NCBI GenBank assembly: GCA_028023455.1
Contig: JAQFVV010012537.1
Span: 1,614,001-1,678,000 of the forward strand
DNA: 64,000 nucleotides
From: Epiperipatus broadwayi
Taxonomy: Eukaryota > Onychophora > Udeonychophora > Euonychophora > Peripatidae
Direction of reading: 5' to 3'
Numbering within the stretch: position 1 is the first letter of the stretch; each line of letters begins with the position of its first letter. The notes beneath the pieces are model-generated. The model was not told the DNA's origin. It made no database searches and was given only the letters and a program-made list of their open reading frames with translations. Position numbers and translations under genes: made by a program. Shown here piece by piece: positions 47,761 to 61,328 of the stretch.

Positions 47761-50700
47761 ATTTATAATTTTAGCATGAAAACAGTGCCAACCAATGGCA
47801 TCTTTATCTATAAGACAAGCACCATGTTAAGATAAAAATTACAAAAATAGACAATCAATAAAGCAGTTTAGAATAATTTTTATTGGTTCGACTATAAGAT
47901 AAAATACAATTAATACATCATTTCATATTTTTGGGGATAGAAATTTTTTTAAAGTAAGAATTAAAAGTTAGTCCCATTTCTTGACATATATAATTTTATT
48001 ACTTGTTTTATTATTTTCATAAAGAACTATGTGTTCAGGAGTTGAAACAAAGTCTTGGTGACATTAGGTTTGTTCAACAATTCATATCAATAATTTTTTT
48101 ATTATTCATTTCAATTAATAAACTTCAATAACATTAACAGTTGTTTTATTTTTGGATAATAATATACAAAAATAATTAAATAAAATTGAGTTTTATATCA
48201 TTAATATCAATTAAATAATTTTATATATTACCTTGTGATAAGCAGAAAATATTTTAAGGATATTCTTTAATGGTAAATCAGAAGTATCCTTTTTCAATTC
48301 CTTTTGTGTACTTTTATGTGATTTTTTGAGATGAATACATAATTTACGTAAATTGAAGTTGATGCATTTTTATCTAGAGAAATTTTTAACAATGTTTATA
48401 ATTAGATTAAAATTTTATAATCATGATCAAAGTAATTACATTATTATTGTCTAATGAACATTATTATCTTGATATATATATATTGTAGTATTGTGTAGCT
48501 AACTACAAGGACAGAATGTATAGGCTCAATAGAAAAATAGTTAAGTGAATCCTCACAATGGTGATTGGAATATGTTAATATATAAGCTCTCAAATAAATA
48601 TTTGTGGATCTGTATTACAAAAAAATATTATTATTAATTAACTGTAATTTATACTTGTAAAAAAAATAAAACAGATTGAAATAAGCTAGTTGTTAAGGTT
48701 ATCACTTAAGAAAGTTTCCAAGTTATAAAATTTTATTTATACTGTGACCTTCTGAACAGGCACAAGAAACCAATTGTAATTAAATAGCACTGTATCAATA
48801 ACAGCTGGTTGCATTTTACAAAAAAAAAATGAAATAACCTGAAATTTTAAAAATTTTTCATTAATAATTCAAAACCCCATTTATAAAGTGCTTGCAGATA
48901 TTATTTGGAAGTTTAGAGATATTTGGTATTTTTCTTTGTTGGATGTTTAATGATAGAAAGGGGGTGGTTTGACACAGAAACTATTAGTGTATAGTTTAAA
49001 TTGATCCAAATTTATCTTATTTGTCTGTAAGACAGTGATTAGTGTTTGTTTGGTGATTCTCTGGTTTATTTGCTCACTGATACTTCAATCTATAGCATAG
49101 TACAGTATGTTTGACTCATGGTCATATAGGTTTCTATTTTGGCTAGATTGGTTTAGTACTTGTAGTGCAGCATATATGTGTGTATGTGTATGTTTCTGCC
49201 ATCTTACAACTTCATTTTTCATTCATGTACTTAATTAAAATACCAAATACTATGTTTTACAGTAAAATATTTAATTTTATAATCAATATATCTTGGATAA
49301 CTAGTTTAAACATCTTTTAAGTGATTGATAGATAAATGGATCAGTGAATATCAAACAAAACAAATACACTATCAATTATTTTATTTGCTAAAATAATTAT
49401 TTCTTTTTAATTTATATTATTTACAAAGTAAACCAATGTTTTTTCTTTCTTTTTCTTTTTCAAGAGAGAAAAAGTTATTGCATATCTGCAACTAAATATC
49501 TCAGTGCAGAAGGAGGGATTGACCTTTCTTTAAAGTTGATGTTTGAATGAGTGACTTTTGATTGGTGAAAGAAATAGATATCTAGGTTATAATCAGAAAT
49601 AAAAGGAGGATATTTCACAAGTGGGCTTTATTACAATTCTCCCTCCACCAAGAGCTTTTAATTATTACAATTCTCTCTCTACAAGTGGTTCTTCCATAGT
49701 CAAGCAGTCGAGATTCAATTCAAACTTAAAAGTACAAATTTTATATTAATTTTCTGTATGAAAATAGTTAAGAAATTTTTCTTGAGAAGATAAAGACAAG
49801 GATGGAGACTTAAACAACTTTAAACAAGGTCCATCTCTCTATATTTCCAATTGATTAACATAGATTTAATATTATCATTTAGGATGCATATGTGTGTCTA
49901 CATTTCAGATTTGATTTGCCTAATTTTAATCCCTAATATTACAGAAAGAGTTGAAATGGTGTGAATTTAGCTATTTTATCAAAAATTTTATACTGAACTT
50001 TTTTTTATAAAACCTTTCAGATTCTATATTAAAAACTTCTACTAGCTATAGAGGAGTAAAGTTTAAACAGAAGGATATGTGTATATAATCTATTAAAACA
50101 TGCTTTATTATTATTGTTGAACAAAAAATATACTTAACCATTCGCATCCCTAAAATTAAGGAACGGAATGCATGAATTCTATAACTAATTAATCACTAAC
50201 TTATATTTAAATGTGATTAAAACTGAATGAGTGGAAGAGCATGAATACTAGATATTAACATTTTTATTTTATTGTTCTCCTCATTTATATTTGATCTGTT
50301 ATTAAAATATATTGTCAATAAAACTTATGTAGACTTAAGTGAATATTATGAAATAATTAGCTATTTGCCTAATGGATGGCTTTTGATGATTCAACACAAA
50401 TGCCTTGATAAAAGTAATTGATTAAACAGTAAATTATTACTAAAATCTGTAGTAATAAATATTTATTTGCCTTTATTAAATACTCCACATGCGATATTGT
50501 CTGCAATCCAGTTAGCTATAGCTAAGAACTTTTGAAATGCTCCTTAATTGGATACAAATATGTATTTCCTCCCTGCAAGAAATTGTTCTGTGTCTACTAT
50601 TACCTATTTCTTTCACAATTATCATTATTTTCATGCATGTCCAAGATGAGTTATTTACAGACTGTGCAAATGAACTCATGTTTCCAGCTGAAGAAGATTT

Positions 50701-52150
50701 AATTATTTACTTATTTAGTTTTTGTGTATGATAGATAAGTAGACCAATTATTTGTCTTTATATTTTTTTAATTATTATTTTCTTTTGCTTCAAGATCATC
50801 TCAGATAAGTATAACATGAATAAATATTATTTTGACATAATTTTTATTGTATACATGTATTCTATATACATGTAAATGATAGAAATATTTGTTTGCTATT
50901 AGGGAGGTAACAGCTAGTTTAAGAAGGGGTAATGCATAGAATTATTATGTTACAATTGCGTTTTCAGAGAATATGACATCCATTTATTAATGGTAATTTT
51001 GCTTCAAATTTAAAAGATTTGTAGTTTGTTGCAAATCAAAATCTTATTCCAATTTATTAGTTAATGTTAAATACCCAAAAGTGTTGTTTTATCTTTGCTT
51101 TGCTAGAAAGGATGTTTCTTTGGTAATTATTATTATATGTCAGATTTAAAATATTTATAATTCATCAGGAATGAGAGATTCTTTTTTTTATTTATTAATT
51201 AATGTTGTTACAATATTTACATATTGGATATGATTTGAAATTATTTTGTGTTATTATGTGTGTGTATCTGCTGTTGTTTAATCCATTTATATAATTGTTG
51301 AATTAAAAGTTGATTGACTTACTTTTCCAATCGGATTTGAATGATGTGATATGCCAAAAAAAAGTGGAAGGATTGGGGATTTATCTAAGAGTGAATTTAT
51401 TTTTTTTTATGCTTAGATTGAAATGTATTTAGTGGTTATGAAGGAAGAAATAGTTTATGATATATATTGTATTGCCAGGGATTGATAGAGCTCTCCCTTA
51501 GTTTATTTGAATACTTGTCATAAGTGGATTACATTTTTCCAGATCAAGCAATTGCTTATATATTATGATGATTATATTATGTGAAGTAAAGCAGTGTATT
51601 TCTTGCTTTTCAGCGATGAGACAAAGTCCACACCAGTATTTAAGCCTCTGAGTAAAGTTAGTGAGTCACTGTATTTTGTTGTTTAAATAATTAGTTAAGA
51701 AAGTCTTCTTGTCCCTCATGTATCCATTTGGAATGCTTTCCCATCATATATTCATAGCCAGATGTAATGTAGTTTGCTAATAAAATAAAGTACAGAATTG
51801 ATTTCTTTATAGAACACTGAAAGCAGGAGTAGTGCTAAAGCTGTTGGTTGGTTTATGACATCATCCGTATTATATTTTATCTCAATTTCATAAGTAAACT
51901 GATGGGATATAACTGTGTTATTTATATTATAGCAGGTAGCACAATACAGATGCATGCACAAAATACTATTAAACCTGAAGGTATGAAGAAAATCTATCAT
52001 TGATTTGTAAGTCTGAATCCATATTTCAAGTCATATCATACCAATTATTTTAAGTTTTAAATCATCACATTCTCAGAATGATTCATCCTCATTTTGATTG
52101 AGTAAACAAAATAAAAGAAGGAAAGTGTAGCTAGTTAATAGAATTATTTA
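47761..52150. other. AT-rich intron sequence without recognised features
   Basis: Scanned for reading frames, terminal repeats and hammerhead cores, with nothing supportable found. Confidence 0.5.
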
Positions 52151-52151
52151 T

Positions 52152-52315
52152 AATATCATTTTCACACTTAATTCTAATGCTTCGACAATTCTATTTATTT
52201 CCTTACTGTCGCTAGCGCTTTTGAAGGAAGTCAACCAAGTTCCTTTGAAAGTGCTAGCTACAGTAAGGAAATAAATAGAATTGTTGAAGCATTAAAATTA
52301 AGTGGGAAATAATAT
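52152..52315. repeat. Long hairpin, about 66-80 bp arms
   Basis: The left arm, including CAATTCTATTTATTTCCTTA and CTAGCGCTTTTGAAGGAA, is the reverse complement of the right arm, with only about six changes over 66 bp and a loop of about ten bases. It could be a MITE or a source of long hairpin RNA. Confidence 0.7.
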
Positions 52316-52355
52316 TGTCACAAAATATCAGAACATTACATATATATACCACATA

Positions 52356-53526
52356 CACCTGGGTCTCTTTTTATGCGAACTTATTTAACACAATTTTGAA
52401 GTTACGCGATTCGTGTTTCACGGAAGTCGAACTCCAATAATGTGCTATTACTTTAAATAATAAATTTCATGCACTTACGTTTATTGAAAGTAATGGCACA
52501 TTATTGGAATTCGATTTTCATCTTAGTAATTTCAATATTTTCAGTGCTTTATAATAGTAAGATGTTATGCAATAATGAAATTAAAATTATGATTTCCACA
52601 TTTTATGTATACACATTAAATTTAAAAGATTATAATGTAAATTTGTTCAAACATTGTGCATGTTAATTTTGCACTTTAAATCACATTCTGTTTTTGCTTT
52701 TTAAAAAAGAACGTAATCAATTATTAATCATTTAGTGTCCGCAAGTTTATTTTTAAAAGGTGAGTAATAGCAGTGAAACGAAATTTGATTTTTAAACGGA
52801 ATTGAAAATTAAAAAATTAAAGACAAAAATAAAAGTTTAGATACAGAAGAAAATGTAGAAAAAGATAATGAAACAGAAGTGGAACCTGTTCCTTTCACTG
52901 CAAAAATGATTCGAGAAGGTCTTCAACTTTCTAATCAGTTGGCAAATTATTTTCTTATAAATGACACTAATCACGAACGTGCTCTTAAATTCCAACGAGA
53001 GCTAAATGGTTGTATGTCTGGATATCGCGTTCATAAACAATTAATAAAATCATCATCTCAAAGATTAATTACTAATTACGTTGTCACCAGAAAACAACAC
53101 AACATGAGAGTGAAGTTGGTGCTAGTTGTATTTCCTCTTGTGAAGAATCAAAAACCAGTTTGCAAACGAACTTGTTTACCGGTAAATAGCGATAATAATT
53201 AAAACGTGTATAAAAAAATGTATGCATAAAAATACATATTGTTTTGAATAAAATTAAATATTATAGTTAAAAAATAGTTTAAAAAGTTTGTCTTGTATCA
53301 ATTTTTTTCAAATTTGAAATTTTTTATTAGTCATATTTTATTTTCTTCTTTTTTTTTTTGCGCGTTTTAAAGTAATTTTACGTTGTTGCTTTGCTTTTAT
53401 GTGAATTTTGAAAAATCACAGACTGCATCCCCCCTTTTTCAATGTAAGTTACATCTATTTTTGCGCGATTTCGTTTGCGCGTGTTTTCTGAGGAACCTAT
53501 CTATCGCGTAAAACGAGACCCAGGTG
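52356..53526 (+). mobile_element. Tigger/pogo-like DNA transposon, internally deleted
   Basis: Terminal inverted repeats begin CACCTGGGTCTC on both ends and continue with TTTTTATGCGA on the left and GTTTTACGCGA on the right. The element is flanked by TA (52354-52355 and 53527-53528), the Tc1/mariner-pogo target. The 1171 bp retains only the C-terminal end of a transposase-like frame. The interior is CpG-containing. Confidence 0.75.
52816..53202 (+). pseudogene. Transposase C-terminal remnant (Tigger/pogo-like)
   Basis: A frame of about 128 residues begins after a stop, with no good ATG at its start. An acidic stretch (DTEENVEKDNETEVEP) is followed by FTAKMIREGLQLSNQLANYF and a helical segment. 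A helical bundle after the catalytic domain is found at the C-terminus of Tigger-type transposases. The DNA-binding and D-D-D catalytic parts are absent. The position between TIRs with TA flanks supports the assignment more than the sequence itself. Confidence 0.5.
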
Positions 53527-53639
53527 TATTTAATAATTTAATATTTAGAATTATTTATTTGATTTAAGAAGAATAGTGTTTAACTACCCCAGTGTTGATC
53601 GGTTAACAGAATGATAGAGTTAGCTAATAGCATGGGTGT

Positions 53640-53890
53640 ATTTTAAGTAAAAATACAAGGAAGTTTAATTTCACATTTTATTATTTCAATGTTAGTGTTA
53701 ATAAATGTTTCTTTTCATAAGCATGTCAGAATAGACTGATAGCCTGTATACATTTGAAATAAACATACAAAGAAGTTTCATTTCATATTTAACTATTCTA
53801 GTATTAGTGTTAATAAATGTTTCTTTTCATAAACATGATAGAATTGACTGACGGCTTGTATATGTTTGGAATAGAAATACAAGAAGTTTA
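53640..53890. repeat. Tandem duplication of about 125 bp
   Basis: GTTAATAAATGTTTCTTTTC occurs near 53697 and 53811. Both copies are preceded by an AAGAAGTTTCATTTCA-like block and followed by CATAA.CATG. Confidence 0.65.
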
Positions 53891-56610
53891 TATTAATGTT
53901 AATTACTCTTATGTCAGTCCATTTAGTCATTGGTATTGGAATTGGCCAATAACATGTACAAGTGTAAAGTAATAGTATAAAATGTTAGTTAGCTATATCA
54001 TGTAATAAATGTTTTATTTATTTAAAAACTTGTTCAGAGTTATTCTTTGGCATGCATTCATGTTCTATGTTTCCACACATACACACACACTTATATATTC
54101 AATATGATATGATTGCACTATTCCATAAATTTAATGATGAATATGTTCAGATCTGATGATATTGTTTTCTCGATCCAAACACTGTATGAAATGCTCAACT
54201 ATTTGATGATTCTTTGGAAAAATTTTAGTATTCAGTTATTATTTAGATGATGACTTGAAATCAAAATATAACCAATTTCTTTCATTGTCTAACTGCTATT
54301 TTATTAGAATAATGCTTAATTTATGTCATTACTTTTACGATGGTAATTGGTAGCTATTGTAGAGTACAAATTTCAAATAAGTCATATAATAAATCCCCTG
54401 AGATATTCCCTTATTATTTCAGAATAGATACTAATTTAGTTATTTAATTTATAATAGAAAATAGGATTGAGTAGTGCTATATTTTGTTTTATTTAATTTT
54501 AACTTACCATATAGTAGAGTTAATTAGTACTACATCTTTATTTTATTTAATTTAAACCTAATATACATGAAAGGTTATTTAATGCATTTGTATCATAGGA
54601 GGAGATAAAATTGAACTATAACTTGTTACTTTAAATGGATGGAACTTTATCAATTTCAACTACTTATTTAATGCAAAGTCCAGTAGATGATTTACTCATT
54701 AATTCTTAATATTTCCTCCTGTATTTTATTTGCATTTTACATATTATAGAACTCTGTAGCCCCCACTGAGCTAAGCTATTGTAGGACAGCATTGTAAGAA
54801 TCTCAATAGTAACTCAAAGCAGGATCAGATTAGTAGTTTATTCTATTTATCAATGGAATTAGTGCCTGAGTATTTGTTTATAGGAAATGTAGGATTGGTG
54901 TTGGGAGAGGGTTACAATATATAATGCAGTTTGTTTAGAAACAAATTCAAATTTGTAAAGAAATATTTTTAATCCATTTTCTTCTTTCTATTGTCTTGAT
55001 TTGTTATTGTTGTTTATCAATAAACATATTGTAATGGACACTCAATCCATCTATAAATAAAGTGGCTAACAGGTTTCTCTGGGTATAATTGCTGAGATTC
55101 TTGACTTTGTTTAAGAAGAAACCACAATACATCACATAACATGGAAAATATTATTTACTGTGATCAAAATGGATGAGGATGATGGTTTGCACCAACTAGA
55201 TTCAGAGAGAAACAAGAGATCTTAAATATTGTTTAGACAATTGAGAAATTAAAGCACTAAGACAAACATCAGCCAAATTAAGTTTAAATAAATTTTAAAT
55301 TTTATTTACGAGAAATATAAATTATAAGGTAAAAGTTTAGAATACAACAAATAGGGTTATATCCGATGAGTACCAGAAAGAATAAAATTCAATGCTCTGG
55401 CAGACATACTAATTTTCTAACATTGAATTATAAAGGGAGGAAACAATTTATTTCAACTGAGAATTCCCCAGCAACATTGGTTTTTCCATTCACAGATACG
55501 AAACAATAAGTTCTTGAAATAAATCAATGAAACCAGCACCGGCGAGTATTTATTGGCCTGGAAAATGCATTGGGACCAAGAACGTCATATGCCAGTAGAA
55601 GCTGCATGTTATACTATGTTTAAAGCAAACATGATTGATTTACCCCAAGAACAAAATAAAATATTAATATGTCAGAATATGAATTATAAAAGGGAGGAAA
55701 TTTATGTCTCCAATTTAATGAAACCACAAACTTAGAAAATATTCTGACATAAAGATTTTAAATTAATACAATACCAAATCTAGAATAAAAGGAAAACAGC
55801 ATTTAAAACTGGCAAATCCCCAACCAAATGATTGGTGAAAACTAATCTAAGAATATTAATTAGCAGCCTCAGTAGAAGACCAGTAAATAATCAGAAAAGT
55901 AGTTATGTCTGCCCAAGCATTTCAAGAGAGTGAACTAATTATAATTACAAATCTACAAAGTTCTGAGTACACACTCTGGTAAAATTTAAAGCCACACATA
56001 AAGATAAAACAAATCTAGCAAGCAAAGTATAAACATTGACCTAGATTTCGTTCATGTTAGTTTATCAGAGAGTATATATGAGTAGAAAACATTAAGACAT
56101 TAAATACTTTAGCAGAAAGAAACTCTCTTCTATCTGTAATTTACAAGGGATAAATATTATTTTCCTGCTGGCGATTTATAAAATTACAAAGAACAACGAT
56201 TCTAATTTCCTATTTCAGAGACATAAGCACAAATACGGTCCCATACGAAAAGAAGAAATGAAATCTCCAAATACGAAAAACTAGAACAATAAATACGATA
56301 AAATCGCCAGGCAAAAGATTTTGCGGTTTGCATAAGTGCAAACAACAGTTATTTTAAATCAATTATTAGACAATAAAATAAATACAGGGGAGCAAAATTA
56401 AAATTGCACCAGACTACCAAAGCATTTAGAAAAGTAAGGTAGATAAATAGAGATATATTAAACATATAAAAATATGCACTCACTAGACACTCTCCGATAA
56501 ATAAAATTGAAAACAAACTTGGAATCTTAAAACTAAGATTCCAATACACATGGAAAAATACAATGAAAAACCAATACTGCTAATAAATATGAGGTTAAAT
56601 AATGATTAAG
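53891..56610. other. Intron sequence, mostly unassigned
   Basis: A block GAATTATAAA(A)GGGAGGAAA occurs at 55429 and 55681. CTGGCGATTTAT (56167) and AAATCGCCAGG (56301) form a small inverted pair about 130 bp apart. A 60-residue frame at 55553-55735 is not recognised. Confidence 0.45.
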
Positions 56611-56623
56611 AATACAGATTTAT

Positions 56624-58329
56624 AAATAATATTTATTTTTATTTTTATAAAGCGCAAACAGTATTGAAATTAAATTGAGAGACTGCAAAACCTCTCACAC
56701 TCATTACTATAACAGCCAATCAGATCGTAAATACAAGACGGAGAATTTAACAAGAATAGGGTGGTCCACCCTATTCTTTACTTGTCTTACTATATATCCA
56801 AGCCAGTCTAAAGTACTTAGATCTGAAAGAATGAATATTAAATATCTTCACACTTAATTCACTGAGTTTAAATTACAAACATACAGCGTGAAATCCTACG
56901 ATTTACTACACAGAAGTTTTTAGATATTATAACATGCAGTAACATATGTAAATAATATTTATTTTTATAAAGCTCAAACAGTATTAAAATTAAACTGAGA
57001 CTGCAAAACCTCTCGCGCTCATTACTATAACAGCCAATCAGATCGTAAATACAAAACACAGAATTTAATTTCAATACTGTTTGCGCTTTATAAAAATAAA
57101 TATTATTTACATATGTTACTGCATGCTATAACATTTAAAAACTACTACGTAGTAAATCGTAGGATTTCATGCTATAAGTTTGTAATTTAAACTCAGTGAG
57201 TTAAGTGTGAAGATATTTAATATTCACGCTTTCAGATCTAAGTAGTTTAGACTGGCTTGGATATATAGTAAGACAAGTAAAGAATAGAGTGGACTGCCCT
57301 ATTCTTCTTAAATTACTCTGTCTTGTATTTACAATCTGATTGGCTGTTATAGTAATGAGCATGAGAGGTTTTGCAGTCTCTCAATTTAATTTCAATACTG
57401 TTTGCGCTTTATAAAAATAAATATTATTTACATACGTTACTACATGCTATAACATCTAAAAACTACTGCATAGTAAATCGTAGGATTTCACACTGTATGT
57501 TTGTAATTTAAACTCAGTGAGTTAAGTGTGAATATATTTAATATTCACACTTTCAGATCTAAGTACTTTAGACTGGCTTGGATATATAGTAAGACAAGCA
57601 AAGAATAGGGTGGTCCACCCTATTCTTGTTAAATTCTCTGTCTTGTATTTACGATCTGCTTGGCTGTTATAGTAATGAGCGCAAAGGTTTTGCAGTCTCT
57701 CAATTTAATTTCAATACTGTTTGCGCTTTATAAAAATAAATATTATTTACATATGTTACTGCATGTTATAACATCTAAAAACTAATGCGTAGTAAATTGT
57801 AGGATTTCACGTTGTATGTTTGTAATTTAAACTCAGTGAGACGCTTTCAGATCTAAGTACTTTAGACTGGCTTGGATATATAGTAAGACAAGTAAAGAAT
57901 AGGGTGGACCATCCTATTCTTGTTAAATTCTCTGTCTTGTATTTACGATCTGATTGGTTGTTATAGTAATGAGCATGAGAGGTTTTGCAGTCTCTCTATT
58001 TAATTTCAATACTGTTTGAGATTTATAAAAGTAAATATTATTTACATACGTTACTACTGCATGTTATAACATCTAAAAACTACTGCATAGTAAATCATAG
58101 GATTTCACGCTGTATGTTTGTAATTTAAACTCAGTGAGTTAAGTGTGAAGATATTTAATATTTACGCTTTCAGATCTAAGTACTTTAGACTGGCTTGGAA
58201 TATAGTAAGACAAGTAAAGAATAGGGTGGCCCACCCTATTCTTATTAAATTCTCTGTCTTGTATTTATGATCTGATTGGCTGTTATAGTAATGAGCACGA
58301 GAGGTTTTGCAGTCTCTCAATTTAATTTC
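56624..58329. mobile_element. Foldback tandem element, family C (no hammerhead seen)
   Basis: A perfect 13 bp repeat, AATACAGATTTAT, flanks it (56611-56623 and 58330-58342). The left part (to about 57060) is minus-oriented, with the GCGCAAACAGTATT motif at about 56652 and a variant about 316 bp on. The right part has four plus-oriented starts of TTTGCGCTTTATAAA at 57080, 57401, 57720 and (variant) 58013, giving a period of about 320 bp. Each unit contains the palindrome GGGTGGTCCACCC. It has the same head-to-head plus head-to-tail plan and target duplication as families A and B. I searched for CTGANGA...GAAA cores on both strands and found none. Confidence 0.75.
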
Positions 58330-58342
58330 AATACAGATTTAT

Positions 58343-60720
58343 GTTTAAGATGGAGCAGAGATTTAACTAAAAGAATTTACCCTGGAAAGAATAAAAGAAA
58401 ATATTTATCTTACAATAATATAAAGTTCGCGTAGAGTGCACACTTTTATTTCAGTTCATATTTCAGGTGATCCATAGTTGGACAGCGGCAAATGGGGAAT
58501 CTGTTTATTTTACACTTTTATAGCATGATTGAAGAAACAATGCTGGCAGGCATGGGTTCATCTTGGTTTAAGTTAGCAATGCATATTGTTGGTAAAACGT
58601 ACAGTATTTGACATCTTGATGAAAGCAAAATGTTTTTAACAACTGCAAATTTTTTTTTAAGAAATTAAATGTTCGAATTGCTAATGGTACGAAGGTTGAA
58701 TGAGTCACTTGGATTAGCTTGTTGCAACCAAGCATAAAAACTATTGTCCCAAAATTGGAAGAGTTATTTATACCTTGCTACATTTCCCCTGAAAACTTTA
58801 CTTGTTGTCGAATTCTACACCTTAGGGCAGGGCAAATCTCACTCAACCTAATGAGGAATTCTTACCAGAGATTATTTGAAACAAAAACAACACAAAATTA
58901 AATTTCTGCTTTTAGAATGAACTTAGAAATGAATAAAATAAAAGCCACAGGAATGTGGTGAAAGAAAATAAAAAAAATTTAAATGACCTATTTTAAATAT
59001 AAATGAGTATGTGTTTTAATACATGTACTCTTTTTAAATAATTAAAAAAAATTTTAACATTAGAAATTTAATGAAAATTAAAACTTTTGGTAATAAAACC
59101 ATTAAATCGGATATCAATCTGGTTCAATATGGTAGAGGTTAATAAGATAAGATAAATATTTAAAATAGGACAGCTGAAGATATGAGCAATATATTTTAAT
59201 AAATATTTTTTGATAAACATGAATGATTATCTTTAAAAATCTCTAATAGTTGATTTGAGGATAGAATGTATTTTAGTAAAAGAGTGAACTAAGCTTCCTA
59301 CCATCCATTTTGAAATTAATATTCAGTAATGTGTACATTTTTCAGTGAAAGAACAACTATGCAATGACAAAGCAAACTAAATATTTGTGCTGCTATAATA
59401 TGATAACAGGAGTTCATCCACAGATGGTCAATCTCTATCCTAGCATGTTAACTCCATAGGCAAGAAGATAGTAAAGATCTAACTCTGGTATGAAGATAAC
59501 ATATATTATCTCATCCATTTCTGCCTTTCTCTAAAATTATTCATTATAAATAAATTATAATAGAAAAGGAAAAAACATATCAATGCCAGACAAGAAAAGA
59601 AATAATAAGGATTAATAGACAGAAATATTCAATGCCAGCTAAATAAAAAAATAATAAAGATTAATAGACTAAAATATTCAATGACAACCAAATAAAGAAA
59701 CTATAAGGATTGATGGACTAAATTATTTGTTTTCCAGCCATGTAAAAAAAATACAAAATTGTTAAGTTTAATTTATTTGAAAGCAAATATACAGAATTAT
59801 TAAATGTACTTCATTTGTCAGCCAAAATAAAAACAATCTCAGAAATATATTTTCTTATGCTTTTTGTTGAATTGAAGTTAGAAACTAAGGATCAGAGTAC
59901 TGAGTTATTGAACAATGGATTTGTATGTCATATGTGACCAAAATTTATTTAATATCATAAGCTTACATTTATTTAATTATTCATATATTATGATTAATAT
60001 TAATCTAGCTTAATCTAAAAATATATTGTATGTCTGCTCGAATAATGATAACAATGTATTATACAATTTTTTACCTTATTGTTATTTATTCCTGTGTATC
60101 ATTAACATATTAATCAAGCATATAAGATAAGTAAAATATTTTTAGTTTAAATTAATAAATAGGGTCAATTATCTAAAAAAGATGATTTTCAATGCATTAT
60201 TGATGTTCATGCTTTCTATATTGGCAGTCTGTTATCTGAGGGAGTAATCTGGTGCATATTGCTGATGCTGTAAAATTATTGTTGAATTTTTACACTGTAG
60301 TCTTTGTTCAATTAATACTTAGTGCATTTCATTAATTTAACCAGAGGTTTTAAAATAAAAATAAAGCATTATAATCAAATTTTGTGTATCTTCAAGCTAT
60401 AATTTGTGCTAATGAGAATTTAAACCATAATTCCTGGTGATGCTATGATGTATCTTGGATAGTGATGTCATCCCCCCACAAATGAATTCTCCAGAGAGTT
60501 CGGGTCTCATGAACTCTATCCTCAATAGATATAATTTGAATAATATGTATGTGATAATGACATATTGCTATGATGTATGGTGATGGCTAACATTACCAGT
60601 GATAGGCTTATAATCTTGTAGTGAAAATAAAACTTGAAATTTGGTGCTGGAAAAAAATCTTAATTTTTTAAATGAATAGATTAAAATATTTTAAATTTAC
60701 AAATAGTAGCTAATTAATAT
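58343..60720. other. Intron sequence with one short tandem array
   Basis: Apart from the array at 59578-59750, I see nothing supportable. A 60-residue frame at 58719-58901 is not recognised. Confidence 0.5.
59578..59750. repeat. Tandem array, about 52 bp period, three units
   Basis: Units start TCAATGCCAGACAAG (59579), TCAATGCCAGCTAAA (59629) and TCAATGACAACCAAA (59679). Each contains AAGGATTAATAGACT or a close variant. Confidence 0.7.
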
Positions 60721-60834
60721 GTATACTATCTAAAAACTCACTATACGTATTGCCACACACAGCAAGCTAGAGTAAACAATGGATGGCAGAAGGCTTGTGC
60801 ATAAAATCGCCATCTAGTTCTTACTCATCCAATA

Positions 60835-60875
60835 TCCCCAGCCTAGTTTCTGGCCTGTAGCCTTCATCAGGAGGA
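60835..60875 (-). ncRNA. Hammerhead ribozyme motif, family A (stem I deletion)
   Basis: On the minus strand it has TCCTC, core CTGATGA, stem II GGC..GCC, GAAAC, TAGGC and TGGGGA. One stem I base next to the core is missing, and the cleavage triplet reads GGC, which is not of the N-U-H type. It is probably inactive. Confidence 0.55.
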
Positions 60876-61286
60876 GCCTTGGATCTGAGAGCACTGCACC
60901 TAGATCTTAGGATCTAAGCAACCCTCCAGCAACTACCTTTTATCTCCATTTAACTACCAAACTATGAGTCTTAAACTGAAAACACCTTAATGTTTTCAAT
61001 CCAAGCCCATCAGCTTATATAGTCATATGGGTCTGAATCCAGTTCAGTACCCTACGTTTTGGTGTCTTTGGTTCTTTAATAACCATAGCTACCACTGTTC
61101 TATTAGACAGGATTGGTTTTAAGCCAATAAACATCACATGACCACCACATCTTATGCTTGTGTATAACTGTTGTTAAAACAGGCAAAACTTATTATACGT
61201 ATTGCCACACACAGCATGCTAGAGTAATCAATGGATGCCAGAAGGCTTGTGCATTAAATCCCCATCTAGTGCCTATTCATCCAATA

Positions 61287-61328
61287 TCCCCAGACTAGTT
61301 TCTGGCTTGTGGCCTTCATCAGTGAGGA
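61287..61328 (-). ncRNA. Hammerhead ribozyme (type I), family A, consensus copy
   Basis: On the minus strand it reads TCCTCA, core CTGATGA, AGGCCACAAGCCA, GAAAC, TAGTC and TGGGGA. Stem I has six pairs and stem II has GGC/GCC around CACAA. Stem III is the palindrome ACTAGT, and cleavage would fall after GTC. Every conserved position is present. Confidence 0.75.

Noticed and set aside
57060-58329. Hammerhead core in family C (CTGAG... with a later GAAAT on the minus strand)
   Set aside because: CTGANGA is absent, the spacing to GAAA is too long and no stem II forms.
58719-58901. 60-codon plus-strand frame containing several cysteines
   Set aside because: It is on the strand opposite to the fibrillin gene, the cysteine spacing is not EGF-like and there are no convincing splice sites.
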